Assembly (NCBI GenBank): GCA_015179045.1
Contig: WHUZ01000009.1
Span: 186,001-250,000, forward strand
Reading direction: 5' to 3'
Length of the DNA stretch: 64,000 nt
From: Kalaharituber pfeilii
Taxonomy: Eukaryota; Ascomycota; Pezizomycetes; Pezizales; Pezizaceae
A program made the translations under genes and the position numbers. Positions 35,201 through 48,200 of the stretch are shown here, one piece after another (position 1 is the first letter of the stretch; each line of letters opens with the position of its first letter). The notes beneath the pieces were generated by a model. The model was not told where the DNA came from, did no database searches, and was given only the letters and a program-made list of their open reading frames with translations.

Positions 35201-38200
35201 AGTTACCTTGGTTGACAAGCTTGGAGTAGCCCCTCGTGGCTTAGCGTTCATTGTTCAGAAACCCTGAATTTGACTATTTTTAGTGGCACTTGAATTTGAG
35301 ATGCCAAGGGTTACATGCTCGCCATGGTTTATAAAAATCCGCCTTGCACTTCGAACTTACACTTCCCTCATTGACGGAGCGCGCACAGAATGGAGTGGCG
35401 ACAACAACAGCAGCGAGGAAAGATGCTTTATTTGTCCGGTAACGGATTGGAGCCTTTGGGAGAAGGATGCGATGGCCTGAGATGAATATGGCTAGTTGCG
35501 GATAAACCTACATAAATTGGTACCTGATGAGTACAGGTTCATGAGGCCAAGCTAGCTTCTGTGATTCATCCTGGAGGAGGACGAAAGGGGACTCATGCAG
35601 TTACATGAAGCACAAATAGAGGCTTTCCTATCCTAATGCACGTACACATGGGTACATCGCCTTCGAGATGAGTGTGTGCATACATCTCAATGGACGAAAA
35701 CTATTTGGTGCTTGTTAGGGCTTTACTGGTTGTTGGATATCGTTGGAACAGATGGGCAGCGTCCCATATATTCACTTAGAAACGAGGAATATGTAAGATA
35801 CTGTGTAAATGTATACATGTATCAGTTGACTGTTATCCCCGATGGCAAACCAGTAAACACAGGTAGGGGGGTCTGCTCGCTGCATTTGGCTTTTCTTGCA
35901 CGATAGGGCATACGAAGGACAGCTAAATTCCGAATTGCATGTTACTACTGATGATAGGCATGGCATGTTACTGATAACGACACGAGAGCTGCACAGAGAC
36001 TGAAGATTGCTATCGACAGCATCAGACTGCTCAATATCTTTGGCCCTTCCAGCTGAGCTAATTCATGGCATCTGGCCTCAAGATCAGCTGTCGCTACAGC
36101 TATGATCCGCAACATAATTATTATATGAAGTAAGATACCTAATCAAGGAATTGTTAAATGCATTTGTTTTTCTTTTACTTTTGTACAATGTGATTGCCCT
36201 GTAATTTACCGGCGCTAGTGTAAGGTGTTTTATTAATTTCATTACAACTGCACATGTTCTTCTAGAGTACTTGGAGGTGATGCTTAGCTCAGTGGATCTC
36301 TGACCTGCTCCCGCCCTCCCCGCGGGCGACCTTCCTTCACTCTCTCCATTGCATGGCTTTACCCTGCCATAGCATTGCGTGGCGAGCGCTGCGCCTACAC
36401 GGCGGATGCCTAAGGAAAACTCGATATTCAAAGTAGCAGAATATATGTGCAAGAAATTACATTTTGAACCTGGCGCAATTCGTAATCGAGTGAACTGCCC
36501 GGCGCGCTTCACGCGCTGTCCGGTCTATAGAACTTGCTTCGGCGGCATTGGTCCCACCACAAATTGCTCGCTGGAACGCCCCCACCCAAGGATGGGGTTA
36601 TCCCCACATTTCCCTCTCCAGGGGTTCCTCAGCTTAAGCCGGCAGAGACAATCCATGGTAGCTTGAGGGTGTGACAGCGGTCAGCGGTTCAGGACTGGCC
36701 CCCGCAGCCATGGGCAGGGCGGTAGACCCCGACAAAATCGACTGGAAGAAGCCTGAAATCACTTAGGGGATGCGACTACTTCGTGATGGTGATCATTATC
36801 TTAACGGAACTTTGGGCTCAATTGAGTGGCCACTGACAGATTCACCACCTCGGAATTAGCGACATCACTCGCCCCAAAAAGGAGCACATATTCCTTTCTT
36901 TCCTTCTTTTGCTGCCAGCTCTTTTCTCCTCCAGGAAAGTCTCAGAATTCGAAGCCATGCATCGGCATTCAAGCCAAGAGCGTTGAAAGGTCATCCGTAT
37001 AAGTATATCGGTCCGCTCAAGGGTCCATCGGATATCATCCTCCCTCTGGTGCGACATCAGAAACATGCCCTGAACCCCATGCTTCCCATACCATCCCCTG
37101 TCTTTTGCCCCTCTCCCCCACACCTCCCCTTGTCCTAGGCATCCGATCTCCATATCATACCCTCCCTCCCTCATGCCTCTCAACCGGATGTCTGCCCTAA
37201 GTTGTATACAGAAATCGATATTGGCCAGAGCAACCGCAACCCCAAGGCATCAACTGACCTTCACCACCCCCTGCACGCCTGCGTTTGTACCTATTCCAAG
37301 AGCATACTAGCCTCCCATCTCGTCTGCACCGGTCATTGCATTAACAGGCAAAGCCCCACGCCCCTCGCCCACAAAATTTTCCTATCCTATCCACCTGCAT
37401 CATATCATGTCAGTGGCCAAAGCCAAAAGCCGCACCAAGCCAAAGGAAAGCTCAAACTCAGCTGAACTCCATAGCAACCGTAACAAAAACTTGCTCACAA
37501 GCTTACTCTAATTTGTCATTTACCCTGGTACGAGCATCAGCCACCCCCAGATACTTCAATATCAAATGCTTCCCCTGGCATTAGCCCCGTTACAGATTGC
37601 TCCTTTTTTCTTGATTTTTTTCCATCCACAAGGTTACTTGTTCATGATAGCTATGAAATTCACTACTTAATATGAAAGCAGAGCTCGTCATCGCAGTGGA
37701 AAAAGGAAGAAAAAAGAATGAGCAATACTTGCATTGGTGCGGCGGCACAGTTTTCTAACTCAGCTTCTCCAGCTTGCAAATTACTGTACACTACCTAGCT
37801 TGAAATATATGCACGGATGATTCCCAAACGGCAATTGCAGTCATGTCAATGCACAATATCTACTCTGCTTAAGTACAGCACTGTACAGTAACTTCTAGTA
37901 CGTAGAAATCCTTGGCCCCGGGCGCCCGACAGACTGGATCAATATCGCCTTGATTCCGGAAAAGCTCCAGAAATAAACCACGAGGATCAAGCAAGGGTAT
38001 ATCTTGGGGTAAAAACTTTTTTCTTATTTCTTTTGTTTGCTTTCGTGAACTATGGGAGTTATGGCGGGTTTGATGCCATCCCAATACGGCATTTTGCATT
38101 ATACATGACTATACATGTAATGCAACTTCCACTGAAGGCACGACACAGCTGGAGCTCATCATGTACATGTTTATGTTTTGGAAAATGTTTGCTTCTTGGC

Positions 38201-38591
38201 GGCAGCAACATGCGCTCGACATTGGGCAGCAGAACATGACCTAGCCATGAAACTTTTTTATCTCATCTCAGGTATCCGTAGAAAACTAAATTTAAATTCC
38301 GACAATATATGTAGGCTCCTACTTTGTTAGTAAAGTACAAACGAGGCCCCAGTTTGTTTCTGTCTATGCCTGCTTTCCAGCAGATCATAGTCTAAAGATC
38401 AGAATTCTTACATACTTAGTACTTTCGAGATCATGATTTAGCACTCGATAGACATATTCCAGGTGTCATTACGACTATCGCTGTTCATTTCAACTTTTAG
38501 TGTTTCATATTCAAATCCCGCTGTCATGGACGCCTACATGTAAAAATGAGCCCAAGTTGAGCTGACGTAAACGCGTTGTGCGGCTAGCCAA
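32218..38591. other. gene-free region, first part of a 26-kb desert
   Basis: 32218-33100 is the T-rich 3' side of the regulator, with a G-rich tract at 32765-32808, a GT repeat near 32909-32923 and TTTTA repeats near 32975-33020. The rest has short frames only, none with a family signature. A 9-bp-arm hairpin lies at 34383-34412 and a TTGACTT-like simple repeat at 35044-35098. Confidence 0.55.
32765..32808 (+). other. G-rich tract, potential G-quadruplex
   Basis: Repeated GGG runs separated by single A, about 550 bp downstream of the zinc-cluster stop codon. Read directly; function unknown. Confidence 0.5.
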
Positions 38592-38593
38592 TA

Positions 38594-39169
38594 GAGGGAT
38601 TTTGCTGATATCAGGGATTTATCAGGGATAAAGCCCTAGACATGTGGCACAACCCTGGGAATAGCAAAAAATGCAATTGAGTTTTTGCTGCATCAGGGAT
38701 ACTCCAGGTTTTCTCCCTTTCGTGCCCAGCCGCTAACCTACTTATCTCACTGACCTTCGAGATGGCAACTCAATCCAAAGCTTACTAAGTCATAACTGCG
38801 GGTGTGCTATGACTACTACTACCAATTTGGACTGGTAACTATAGGCAGTACAGGCCGTAGTGTAGGCCTTTGCTCCCATGAAAATGGAACACCTTTGAAC
38901 TACGTGTATCACAACTCAACATTCTCAGACAATCCCTGATTTTTGGTTTACCGTGTGAATCAGTTCACTGGATCGATCTCAGCTTTCAGAATGAAAATTG
39001 AGTAAAAACTGGTGAAGATAGATGGGAGTCAAAAAGCAGTGGTTTCCAGGGATCCAGCCCTGGAAATCCAATCCCAGGGATGAAATTCCTCCCGTAGGAT
39101 TCTCTAGCGCGTGGCGCAGTCATCCCTGGAAATCCCTGGAAACCATCCCTGGTGCCAGCAAAATCCCTC
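38594..39169. mobile_element. 576-bp MITE-like element with perfect TIR and TA flanks
   Basis: The left end GAGGGATTTTGCTG (14 nt) is repeated exactly in inverted orientation at the right end, and both ends are flanked by TA (38592-38593 and 39170-39171), as for Tc1/mariner-type insertions. Inside each end are several copies of CAGGGAT in matching orientation (for example 38609-38630 and, inverted, 39120-39150). No transposase frame is present, so it would be non-autonomous. Superfamily is inferred from the TA flanks. Confidence 0.75.
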
Positions 39170-39171
39170 TA

Positions 39172-41653
39172 ATATATCAAATGCACGACGTGTTGGCTCA
39201 TTTGCGCGTGGATGCCGATGAAATCGATCACATGTAAAATGATAAGCTCTATGAATGACTGCTACCAGGGGCCCCTGTGTTGGTTTGAGGCGAATGTTTT
39301 CAATAATACGTAATTAGTAATGAAGGAATTTACAGTGCCTAGCAGAAGTCTTCGGGACTATGCAGTATAAGGGAAAGTGCTTCACCCAGCCTTCGAGTCG
39401 TGAGCCATACATCCGAGTGGACCCCTTTGCCAAAACATAACCACTCAACTAAAAGTTCTTCTTTTTAGATTCAGAGAAAGGGTTTAGATTCTTTGATGTC
39501 CATTCATGTGGTTTATTTTTTATTTTATTTTTTTTTGTAATTTTTAGCTACTTCATTGATTTTTTTAGTGATTTTTTGAACACTGCTGAGAAGTGGTCCA
39601 AGGAGGGTCTGCTTAGATGTATGTCTCACTTTTCCTCATATGATACTGCATATCATAGTGTCGAAGACTTTCTGCTATGATAGGCACTGTATAAGCATGA
39701 AATATCTAAGACAGTAAGCATCCTCGCCGCATAGACGATCACGTGCCGCTGTGCAGGTTTTCAACGGTAGAGTGGAATACTTACAATTGGTTTTGAGTTT
39801 GCGTAGGGGGGATGGCGAGTATGCCGATTAGTTAGAAATAGGGATACGTGAACCTAATGTCTACCAAATGCATACATAGCAAGAAAGTGGCCGCGGACTA
39901 TGTTCACTTTGCTTTGGATGAAGTTGTATCGCTCTGCAGGGTGAAGTCTCCCCTAATTCGGTGCCAGTGAGGATCACGACAAATTTGCGAAGCCATTAGT
40001 CGGAATCCAGATAACTGTGCACTTGATGAGTTTCCTTGAAATTCTGGGTACAAGTGATTGCAGTTTTGAGTATACCGGCGTCGAATTTGGCGAAGTTTCA
40101 CTCCGGTAAAGGTATGCTTGACATGTAGCGCATATGCAAGTGTGTGGTATAGTGCACGCCACCACAGTGCATCTCCAGGTCCTGGGCCGGGTAAAGGCCT
40201 AAACAATATGATCTCCCAGCTATTCTGCATCAATATATCAATTATAGCTTTGATTTTTTGTTTGAACTGTTCTTGTCCAGCAATATGCGCTACGTATCCC
40301 CCGAACGCTGGAGGGCGCTCTTGGTATCTTGTACATCTATCTGTGTATGTATACATGCAAATATGTTTCAACTCACCTACCCCGGCTGCTAGTCATTTGT
40401 CCTATTCTAGGGTTTATATCTCATTGATGCCAGGAATGTTGTTTACTCTCAGTAAAGTCTCGGAGCTCATATCTGTTCGTTCAGGTTACGTTCCGTCGAT
40501 AGCCATGTCCTTAAGCAGGCAAACATATGATTTACAATCCACCATGTCAGGCCCCCAGGCCCTCAGACCCCCGGCCCGGGTCGATAAGATAAGAATTGTC
40601 GACTGCGGCGCGGGCTTGATTTCAAAAATATATGCTTGTGATACGCGGCGTAAAACTTCAAAGTTTCTGTCACGAGTCATGTATACAAAAGTAGGCTATG
40701 GTCGGAAATAGCCCCATGCAAAAGAATTTCTATGGAATCAGAGAACTACTGTCCAAGGCAGTCTCACAATCACACGATGACTACATATGCACAAGGAATT
40801 AATCTCGGTAAGGCCGAGTGCCCAAAAGGGAAGTCAACCTTGAACCATGTAGTGAGTTGAAGGCACATGACAGTACATGTCGCATTTAGCGAGAAAAGGA
40901 CTTAAATCTACCGGAGCCTAGTATCTGGGCCCTTATGCAAGGTTTCTGATATTGCAGCCGCGGCTAAAGATAAATAGTTCCCTTAATTTTACATTACTTG
41001 TAGTTCAGCTCGTCACGGAATGGATTATACTACTAGCATTGGATGTGCATAAGTGAAGTGTAAGTAATAATCCACTTGCATGAGTGATGGCAAATTGATT
41101 TCTGGATACAGAATGAAATATCTTAACTTACATAAGTATATCGCGATCAAGTAGAGTACCTAAATATATCTAGAGTTTAATTGGTCCATTTTATGCACAT
41201 AGATTGTTAGGTTTCACATTCCCAGAGCATGCTGCCACGTTAATTCAGTTTATGAACGCGAGTTACGAAGCCCGGCTGACTGGCATTTTGTACCTACTAG
41301 ATTACACGTATCCTGATTTAGAAGTTTGGTGACCTTGACCATACGCCGTGTATATGCATGTGTTTTTGAAGTCTAATCAGCTGTTTACGAGCCTAAAGTG
41401 TCAGCCCAGAATTTCCCAGAAGTCCGCGGAACGTTACCGACTCCTCCTCCAAGGGCCGGGTATATATTTATTGATCGGTTACGGCTAAAGGCAAAATGCA
41501 AATTGAATTTTGATGCCTTGCAAAGGCCATCAAATCTCAGCGAACCACATAATTCCATCCCCCAAGAGCTCCCATCACCATCATCCCCCAGCAAGTGTCT
41601 TGGGTGGCGAAATGCTAAGTTGATTACTCCTGAAATCCTTACAAATCCGCAAA
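39172..41653. other. gene-free spacer between two MITE-like elements
   Basis: AT-rich with short overlapping frames (for example around 39904-40711 on both strands) lacking any recognisable motif. T-rich patch near 39515-39570. Nothing else seen. Confidence 0.5.
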
Positions 41654-41655
41654 TA

Positions 41656-42297
41656 CAGTGTAACCTTGCTATACTGAAAATTGCACAGAGCCGTCATTCC
41701 GTTCGCACTCAAACACCTCTTGCTATAATGAGAATCCACCAAATAATGAAATGAAATTAGATTCAGCAAAAGTTGTGTCTGTCTACATACAAATTATTCT
41801 TGCTATAACGAAAAATGGCCAGTGGAATTCATGACTAATCAAGGACCACCCAATTGCTCAACCAGTTAGTTTTGGCCCAATTCCACAAAAAAGGGTGCAC
41901 TTGGATCATACTGGATTCATTTGTGAAATGCTTTTGAACTGTATCTAGAGTTTTTTTTTTTTTTTTTTTTTTGCAGCTCCAGTCTTCTTTTTGCATAGTT
42001 GCTGCTTTTCTAACTTTAAGTTCGGCTTTGTCAGTAATTTTGCTTCAATAACATGATTGATTTTACATCTGCATAGTACTTGAACAAACTCGATTTTGTA
42101 CTTTCATTTTTCCAGTTATTTTCGTAAGGAGGAAAATCACAAGTTAAAATCTGTTGTCAAATTCGGCTGGAGCTCAGGTCTCCGGTTTCTAAAGTCAGCC
42201 GCTAAGCATATGACTAATCTTGCCAGCCAATATTCTATAGCGAAAACCTTAAAGAAAGTGCCAGATTTTTGGTTTTCGTTACACCAAGGTTGCACTG
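41656..42297. mobile_element. 642-bp pogo/Tc1-mariner-like MITE
   Basis: The left end begins CAGTGTAACCTTG and the right end, read on the other strand, begins CAGTGCAACCTTG; 20 of the first 25 bases match. Both ends are flanked by TA (41654-41655 and 42298-42299). The left half carries three direct copies of a CTTGCTATA(A/C) motif (near 41664, 41718 and 41798) that look like subterminal transposase-binding repeats. There is a 22-nt T run at 41951-41972. No transposase gene is present, so it is non-autonomous. The CAGTGCAACCTTGGT end is typical of pogo-like TIRs as I know them. Confidence 0.8.
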
Positions 42298-45115
42298 TAT
42301 ACCACTTCCCCACCTCCCACCCTATCGTTCCGCAGAATCTCCCAAATTGCTTATCGCGCAAGAGCAAACTAGCTTAGTACTAGTAAGTAGGAGAGATTTT
42401 ATGTGATCTACACACAGATACAGAACAAGTAGTCTATGTTTCACCAAGCGTGAGAAACTTTCGTACTTATTCTGGCAATTACACACGTCACAAATGATAC
42501 TTTGGTATCACAGGGGCAAATAAAGGTGGTAGACTTGTAATCATTTGAGCTGAAGGTATATGCACGGGAAATTACTTTTGTAAAACCAATCGTAGCCGCT
42601 AATATGCGCATGCCGTTCCCCTTGGGTATGGGAGCAGTTATGCCCTACTATCTCGACACAAATATACGATTCATTGCACAAACTTGCCCAATTGAGGATG
42701 CGTATTAGCAATTCCCCCTTCAAAGCCATATAACCATATCTCGTCAAATCATTGAAGTCGCCACCATGCTATATATAATTAATATTACTATTATTGCCGC
42801 AGGAGTAACAGGTCCGACTACATATCTGACTGGCCAGGATTTAATTACGCTTCTTGCAGAGTCCCAAAATGGTAACGGGATAACCATCACAAAACGTCAA
42901 CCTATATTCAAAAAAAAAAGTGATCACCATGAGCATGGCCGTGAATACTATTATGATCATGACCGTGTTAGCTAGAACTAGCTCATCATGACTACCTGCT
43001 CGCCCGCCATTGGGATCAATGACCCCTCCGGCCAACATCGTGCTCACACGATGGAAAAAGCAAACGAACCGTACATTTAGTCTTCTATTCTTTTTTTCCC
43101 CTTACTTTTATTTTCTTTTAAATTTTCTCCAAATACGCAAAATCGCAAGTTAAAATTAACTACCTTCTTACTTCTTATTTTTCAATTTCCAATATTCTTT
43201 CAAGGGCAAAATAAAAGTACTTTAAATCACGCCAATATTTAACGACTTCCGGAAGCCATACGAGCTTACTAAGCAGAATAGGGTCTGGTTCATGAGACTA
43301 TCCAAAAGTAGTTTAAATTGAAAAACAACTACCGTATAAGGGTAAACGTTAACGTACCATGTTGGGAACGGATATGCTAAGTTTTGATGTAGTCTGGGTT
43401 TGATGGGCACGTGTCGCTAGAAAGAAAACAAAAGAGGCAACACCGAAACGCACTTGTAACTCGATAAATTACATATTATTAACATATTATTTACTTCTTA
43501 ATGTACCCTCTATGCATGTATATATAGGTGGATTGTAGATTTAACGTCGGGCACATAGAAGGATCAGGAGAAAGCGCTCTAAACATGTACACGAAACGCG
43601 AACTTGAGTAATGAGACGGGCTAATAAGAACGCGTGCAACTAAATTCAATATCCACTAAAAAAAAAAGGTACGCTTATACGGTCAGCAGTCGTGGTAAAC
43701 GGACTACATTTACCGGTTTATCCTGTGTCGCATCCCAAATCGTCGAACATCCCCACCATTGAGTACGAATATATATAGGGCGCATGATCGTTAATTTCCA
43801 ATGATTATAACGTTATCATGTGTCATTTCCCAACCTGCTAAATTTAACCCACTCTTCTACTGTGGTAAATTGACACATCAATTAATCTACGATTTGTTAC
43901 CACCGCATCTAACATCCGGACGCACGTCTCACCAACTTATCTATCAGTGATACTTTGCATAGCAACACACATAGCGTAGCATGACATAAGCACAACATAC
44001 ATCCCAGCACACATACCAGCAATATGGCACGAGACTGCCAGCAATACGAGTCACCAACCTTTATAGCCAATTGCAATTATAAGGGTAACTCTCCACTATC
44101 GCTTCCAACCTCCTCATATCTGAGTTCTGATTCATCTACTTCCGACATCTCATCTCAATGTCGACATATCGTATGACACATCATCTGGACTAAAGCTTAA
44201 GCACGTGTGTTCGAACCAGGCTGGCAAGCTGAGATGCATGTATCATAACACCAGCCTCTGCTTCGTACAATCTCCGCCAACACGCACTTTTCCAAGCTGG
44301 AATCATCAGCACGTGCAAAATTTGGACAGCCCAACTTGTACTCTAGCTTGTATCGGCGTTCGGCGCCCAACGCAGAGCAGTTGAGTACGCACCGGCCATC
44401 GATCGGCATCCCCACCCACATTAACAACATCCTCCATAAGATTAACTTTCATGAAACGAAACAAAAAGAGCAAATAAAGATAATCCGTTCCGAAATAACC
44501 CAATCCAGTAATTATTTTATGGTATGTGGATGGCAGCTCATTGATGATTTGTCTTCGGTCCTCGGGTCAATTAGTTAGCTCCAAGTGTAAGTACACTACC
44601 CCGAAGGTCTGAGTCCCGTCCATGGGTTCGGAGCCGCACGTACACCACACTGAAGAAGCTAAGACGTGTTGGGCCCACAAGTCGTAGATATGCAAGCAGT
44701 AGATGTGGAGTACATGTGATCGGCAATGACTTTGCATACTGAAGGCCATACTCCGCAAGCTAAGTACCTAAAAGTTCGGTTCCAGACTGACTTACTTCGT
44801 GTGTCTAATGCATCAATTCCAGTTGCAAACTGCTGCCAATTGAGTTAAAAATAAATATTCCCCCGAAAACACCTACCATAAACAAGATTCGCAGTTAACG
44901 TTTCCATGTTTTCCAGCATTGATCAAATTCCAAACTAGCGGCATGGCAATCCATCAATAGCGGTATCGCGCCAGCACCGCCAGCCAACCGAGTTGCTTGC
45001 CAAATTAATTTCCACTGCTATTTCGGTAAAACTAAGTACAGTACCTGCTGAGCCCGGCCTACCTGTTCTATACGGTAGCACAGGACTAGGACAGCAAGTG
45101 CATGGTCACTAGCTA

Positions 45116-45205
45116 CAGTGACCTGTAAAAAGTCTTGGTGGTTAGGCAATATTGGGGTAAGTGTATCATGCGAGCCTAATCTCCAAGACTTTTTACGGGT
45201 CATTG
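45116..45205. mobile_element. 90-bp TA-flanked foldback element
   Basis: Arms of about 32 nt (left from CAGTGACCTGTAAAAAGTC, right inverted CAATGACCCGTAAAAAGTC) differ at 4 positions and are separated by about 26 nt. TA lies immediately outside both ends (45114-45115, 45206-45207). Size and flanks fit a very short Tc1/mariner-type MITE; a fortuitous hairpin or structured RNA is the alternative. Confidence 0.55.
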
Positions 45206-48200
45206 TAGTATTTAAGGGAAACTTTAGTCGATAAGAACACAAACACCCTGTGCGTCTGTGAACGTTATAGGGAAGAAAGGGACCGAACCCCTGGTCTAAG
45301 GGGCATCACTTGCCAACACTGGACTATTCTAGTCTTAGATTCTGCCACAACGTGACCGGCCAAGAAGACCCTTGGCATTTTGTTACCCCGACCGAAGGCA
45401 GCCACAGTTGCAAACCCCACAATTTCAAATGCATGGGACGCTGCGCCTGGCCGGAGAATATACCACGCGCTTGGGCACCCGGAGAAAGGGTTAGAGGCAT
45501 GTAAGATAGACCAACACAAAGGACGTAATATTCGGCTCGCGGATTGGGTTACACATGTCCTATGCAGAGAATGTATGATAGTTTGGGGGATACGTGGTGA
45601 CAGGAGCGCATGTCTACAAGCAATGTATGCAACCAGCATATAGATACAATACTCTACCTGCTGTGCAATCTGTTGCTGCTGGGATCGGTACTGGGCGGTT
45701 AGAGAGCCCAACTCGCATAGCATGCTCTTAGTGTCTCTTTAGAAAGCGTTTTGTATGTGACCTATCTCCTTTTACATGGATTATAATGCTTACCACTGAC
45801 TAACAAATAGAGAAAAACAATCATTGCGTGAATTCTGGGACCTGCGTGTATTCTGCGGAAGCAGAAGACAAACACGCAATCACAATCAAATCAGCACATG
45901 CTGTGGCGTATCATGCACAGAGCCCACATCTTGCGCACTGACCAACTTGCGAACATAGTTTTTTTTTCGGAGAATTAGCTGCGAAACACCATTAGCCCAG
46001 CCGGAGCCTGGCGTAAGCTCTGAAGACATATTAACAACCCGAGGTGTGGTCAGTAAAATTTGAACAATATTAGGGTGGTGCGAAAGTGCAACCGCAATAC
46101 CAGTACACCCAAGCGAACTACCAAAGGAAGCCTGTTCTCGTGCCCAGACTCTAAGGCCAATTATGGGGAAAATTCTACAGCAATCTATAAATGTTCATGA
46201 TGCAAAGATTTATTTTCGCCATCTTCTCCATTATTTTCTTCATAAAAGTGGTTTTAAATAGTGGAGTTGGCCTAGTAGAAAGACTTAGTGCCACAGAGTC
46301 CATTAAGCTAAGCATACGCTAGCTTCCGAGTAACAAACTGCATGCAGGGAGTCTGTCCACTGACCCTGGTTAAGTATGCCTCTCAACTCATGCTTACGCT
46401 ACTGCAGTTTTATCTCCTTATCGATACTGATCCCGGCGACCCGGCCTCATAATATCTAGTTCTTCCAATCATTTACCAGAGACCAAAGCTGGCTGAGGGG
46501 CCGTGAGTCGTCCGAGAGCAACCATCTCTAGTCTTGGTCCTAGATAGGGAAGGCTGACATGGTTTCGGCTCTCAATCCCATGTCCTTAGTAATTTGGTTG
46601 TTTGCGTTGTACACGTGCACTTGACGGTTCATGATCGCCACTGCACTGCGCCTTCTCGGTGTTGACTTCGCTATTCTATTCCTGGTTAATGAATGTTAAC
46701 GCCTTATTGTTTTCTTTTATGACCCGACCGATGGGTCCATGCCTCGTCCGCCTTGTAATACCTGCTCAGATTTGTCGCAGCTGTCCCGTGCTGGAAGGAA
46801 CTAGACTAGTGCCATTGTCTGTCGCCCTTCAGATCAATTTCTTGACAATTAGGCAGGCCCATGGTCAGTGGCAGGTATGTCCAACCTTCAATTGCAATTT
46901 CAATCAATCCGGAGGCACAATTAGATTTGACTGTAAGGCGTCGGCATCCCTCGATATCTTACAATGATACAGTCTCAACTGCAACGAGAACAATAAACCA
47001 CACTTGGTAATACGAATATGTAAGTTGTAAACTAAACTGCATGGGGAAGAACATACATTCTGCATACCAACTGCATGCGCAGAAAGCAACTCATCATGCC
47101 TTAGCGAAGGATGTCCTGTCCTCTCGTTCAAGCTTTCATACCATGCATGCACCAATTTTTGCCTCATGAATGCTGCCAATGGATTTCCTCAAGACCATAG
47201 CATTTCAGCCTGAATCCATGCCACCGATCGGGAAACGAATGAGTATCTCTCAATCATTTTATTGTTTTCTTTGAATCTCAAGCCAAGCTGTAATTTTCTT
47301 GGGTCGTAGGATGCATTTGCGAGCTTAACTGCCCCTAGCTGAATCCAATGAAGACGAGGTTTCAGCCTTTCATCCATTTGAGGATGTCTCCAACTCCATA
47401 ACTCTTGTAGCTAATCACATTGGCACATGGTTCTAACGCGTTTCAGCAGCATTGCAGGTTACCACAGCATGGTAAAATCGCAATCCCGAAAGTAACCAGC
47501 GCAACTTGCACAAAAGAGGCCTATGTTGATCATGCAGCGTAAATTGCCTTAGAGTGAACGGTACTCAGACCTCCCTTTATCTTTTATCAAGTCACAAGAT
47601 AGGGAAGCGGCACGCGCCGATACGCAGCCGGGAATAGAGACCATTTCAATTCCACCCCAGCACTAGCCATATCCTAGCTAGCTGAGAGAAAACGGCCTCG
47701 ATTTAGGGAAGGCTAAGAGGGAAGCACGCAATCGAATGATCTCCCTTCAGTTGAGAAACGTTGATTCGTGTCTGTGTGCTAGGACCTGGCACCATGTCAC
47801 GCACGGACGTCATGTTAATGTGATGATCGAGAATCATCATGGTTAGTACAAGATAGACGAGAGCTCAAGAAGGATGTACGAGTACAGTATCCACGGCGTT
47901 TGGTCATCACAACCATAGCTTTCTGGCTTGAATTCACTGGGCTTAAAACCTAATCTCAAGACAGACACATGATACCAAGTTTCTTCACGTTCGTCGCTTG
48001 AACGAGTTTCATCCAGGAGGGAGGGTGATCTTTCTAGATCTGTCCAACTTCTCAGCAAGATTTAAAACTCAGCTGCGCTAAGTTGAAAGCCTGGGGTATC
48101 ATGTAAAACATATCTCTCCCAATTAACCTGCAAGCGGATCTTTTGACTGAAGTTGAGCTCACAAATGATTTGTGACATATTCGGTTTTCCACGCCGGCGC

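Noticed and set aside
36270..36320. Sequence TAGCTCAGTGG resembling a tRNA A box
   Set aside because: No B box or cloverleaf follows at a workable distance.
42766..42975. 69-codon frame with GQDLITLLAESQNGNGITITK
   Set aside because: It faintly resembles repeats of fungal ankyrin-type proteins, but it is too short and isolated to call a gene or relic.
44205..44225. GTTCGAACC resembling a tRNA B box
   Set aside because: The flanking bases cannot form a T stem on either strand.
45265..45723. 152-codon minus-strand frame
   Set aside because: No recognisable domain, no supporting exons, and lies in the gene desert.
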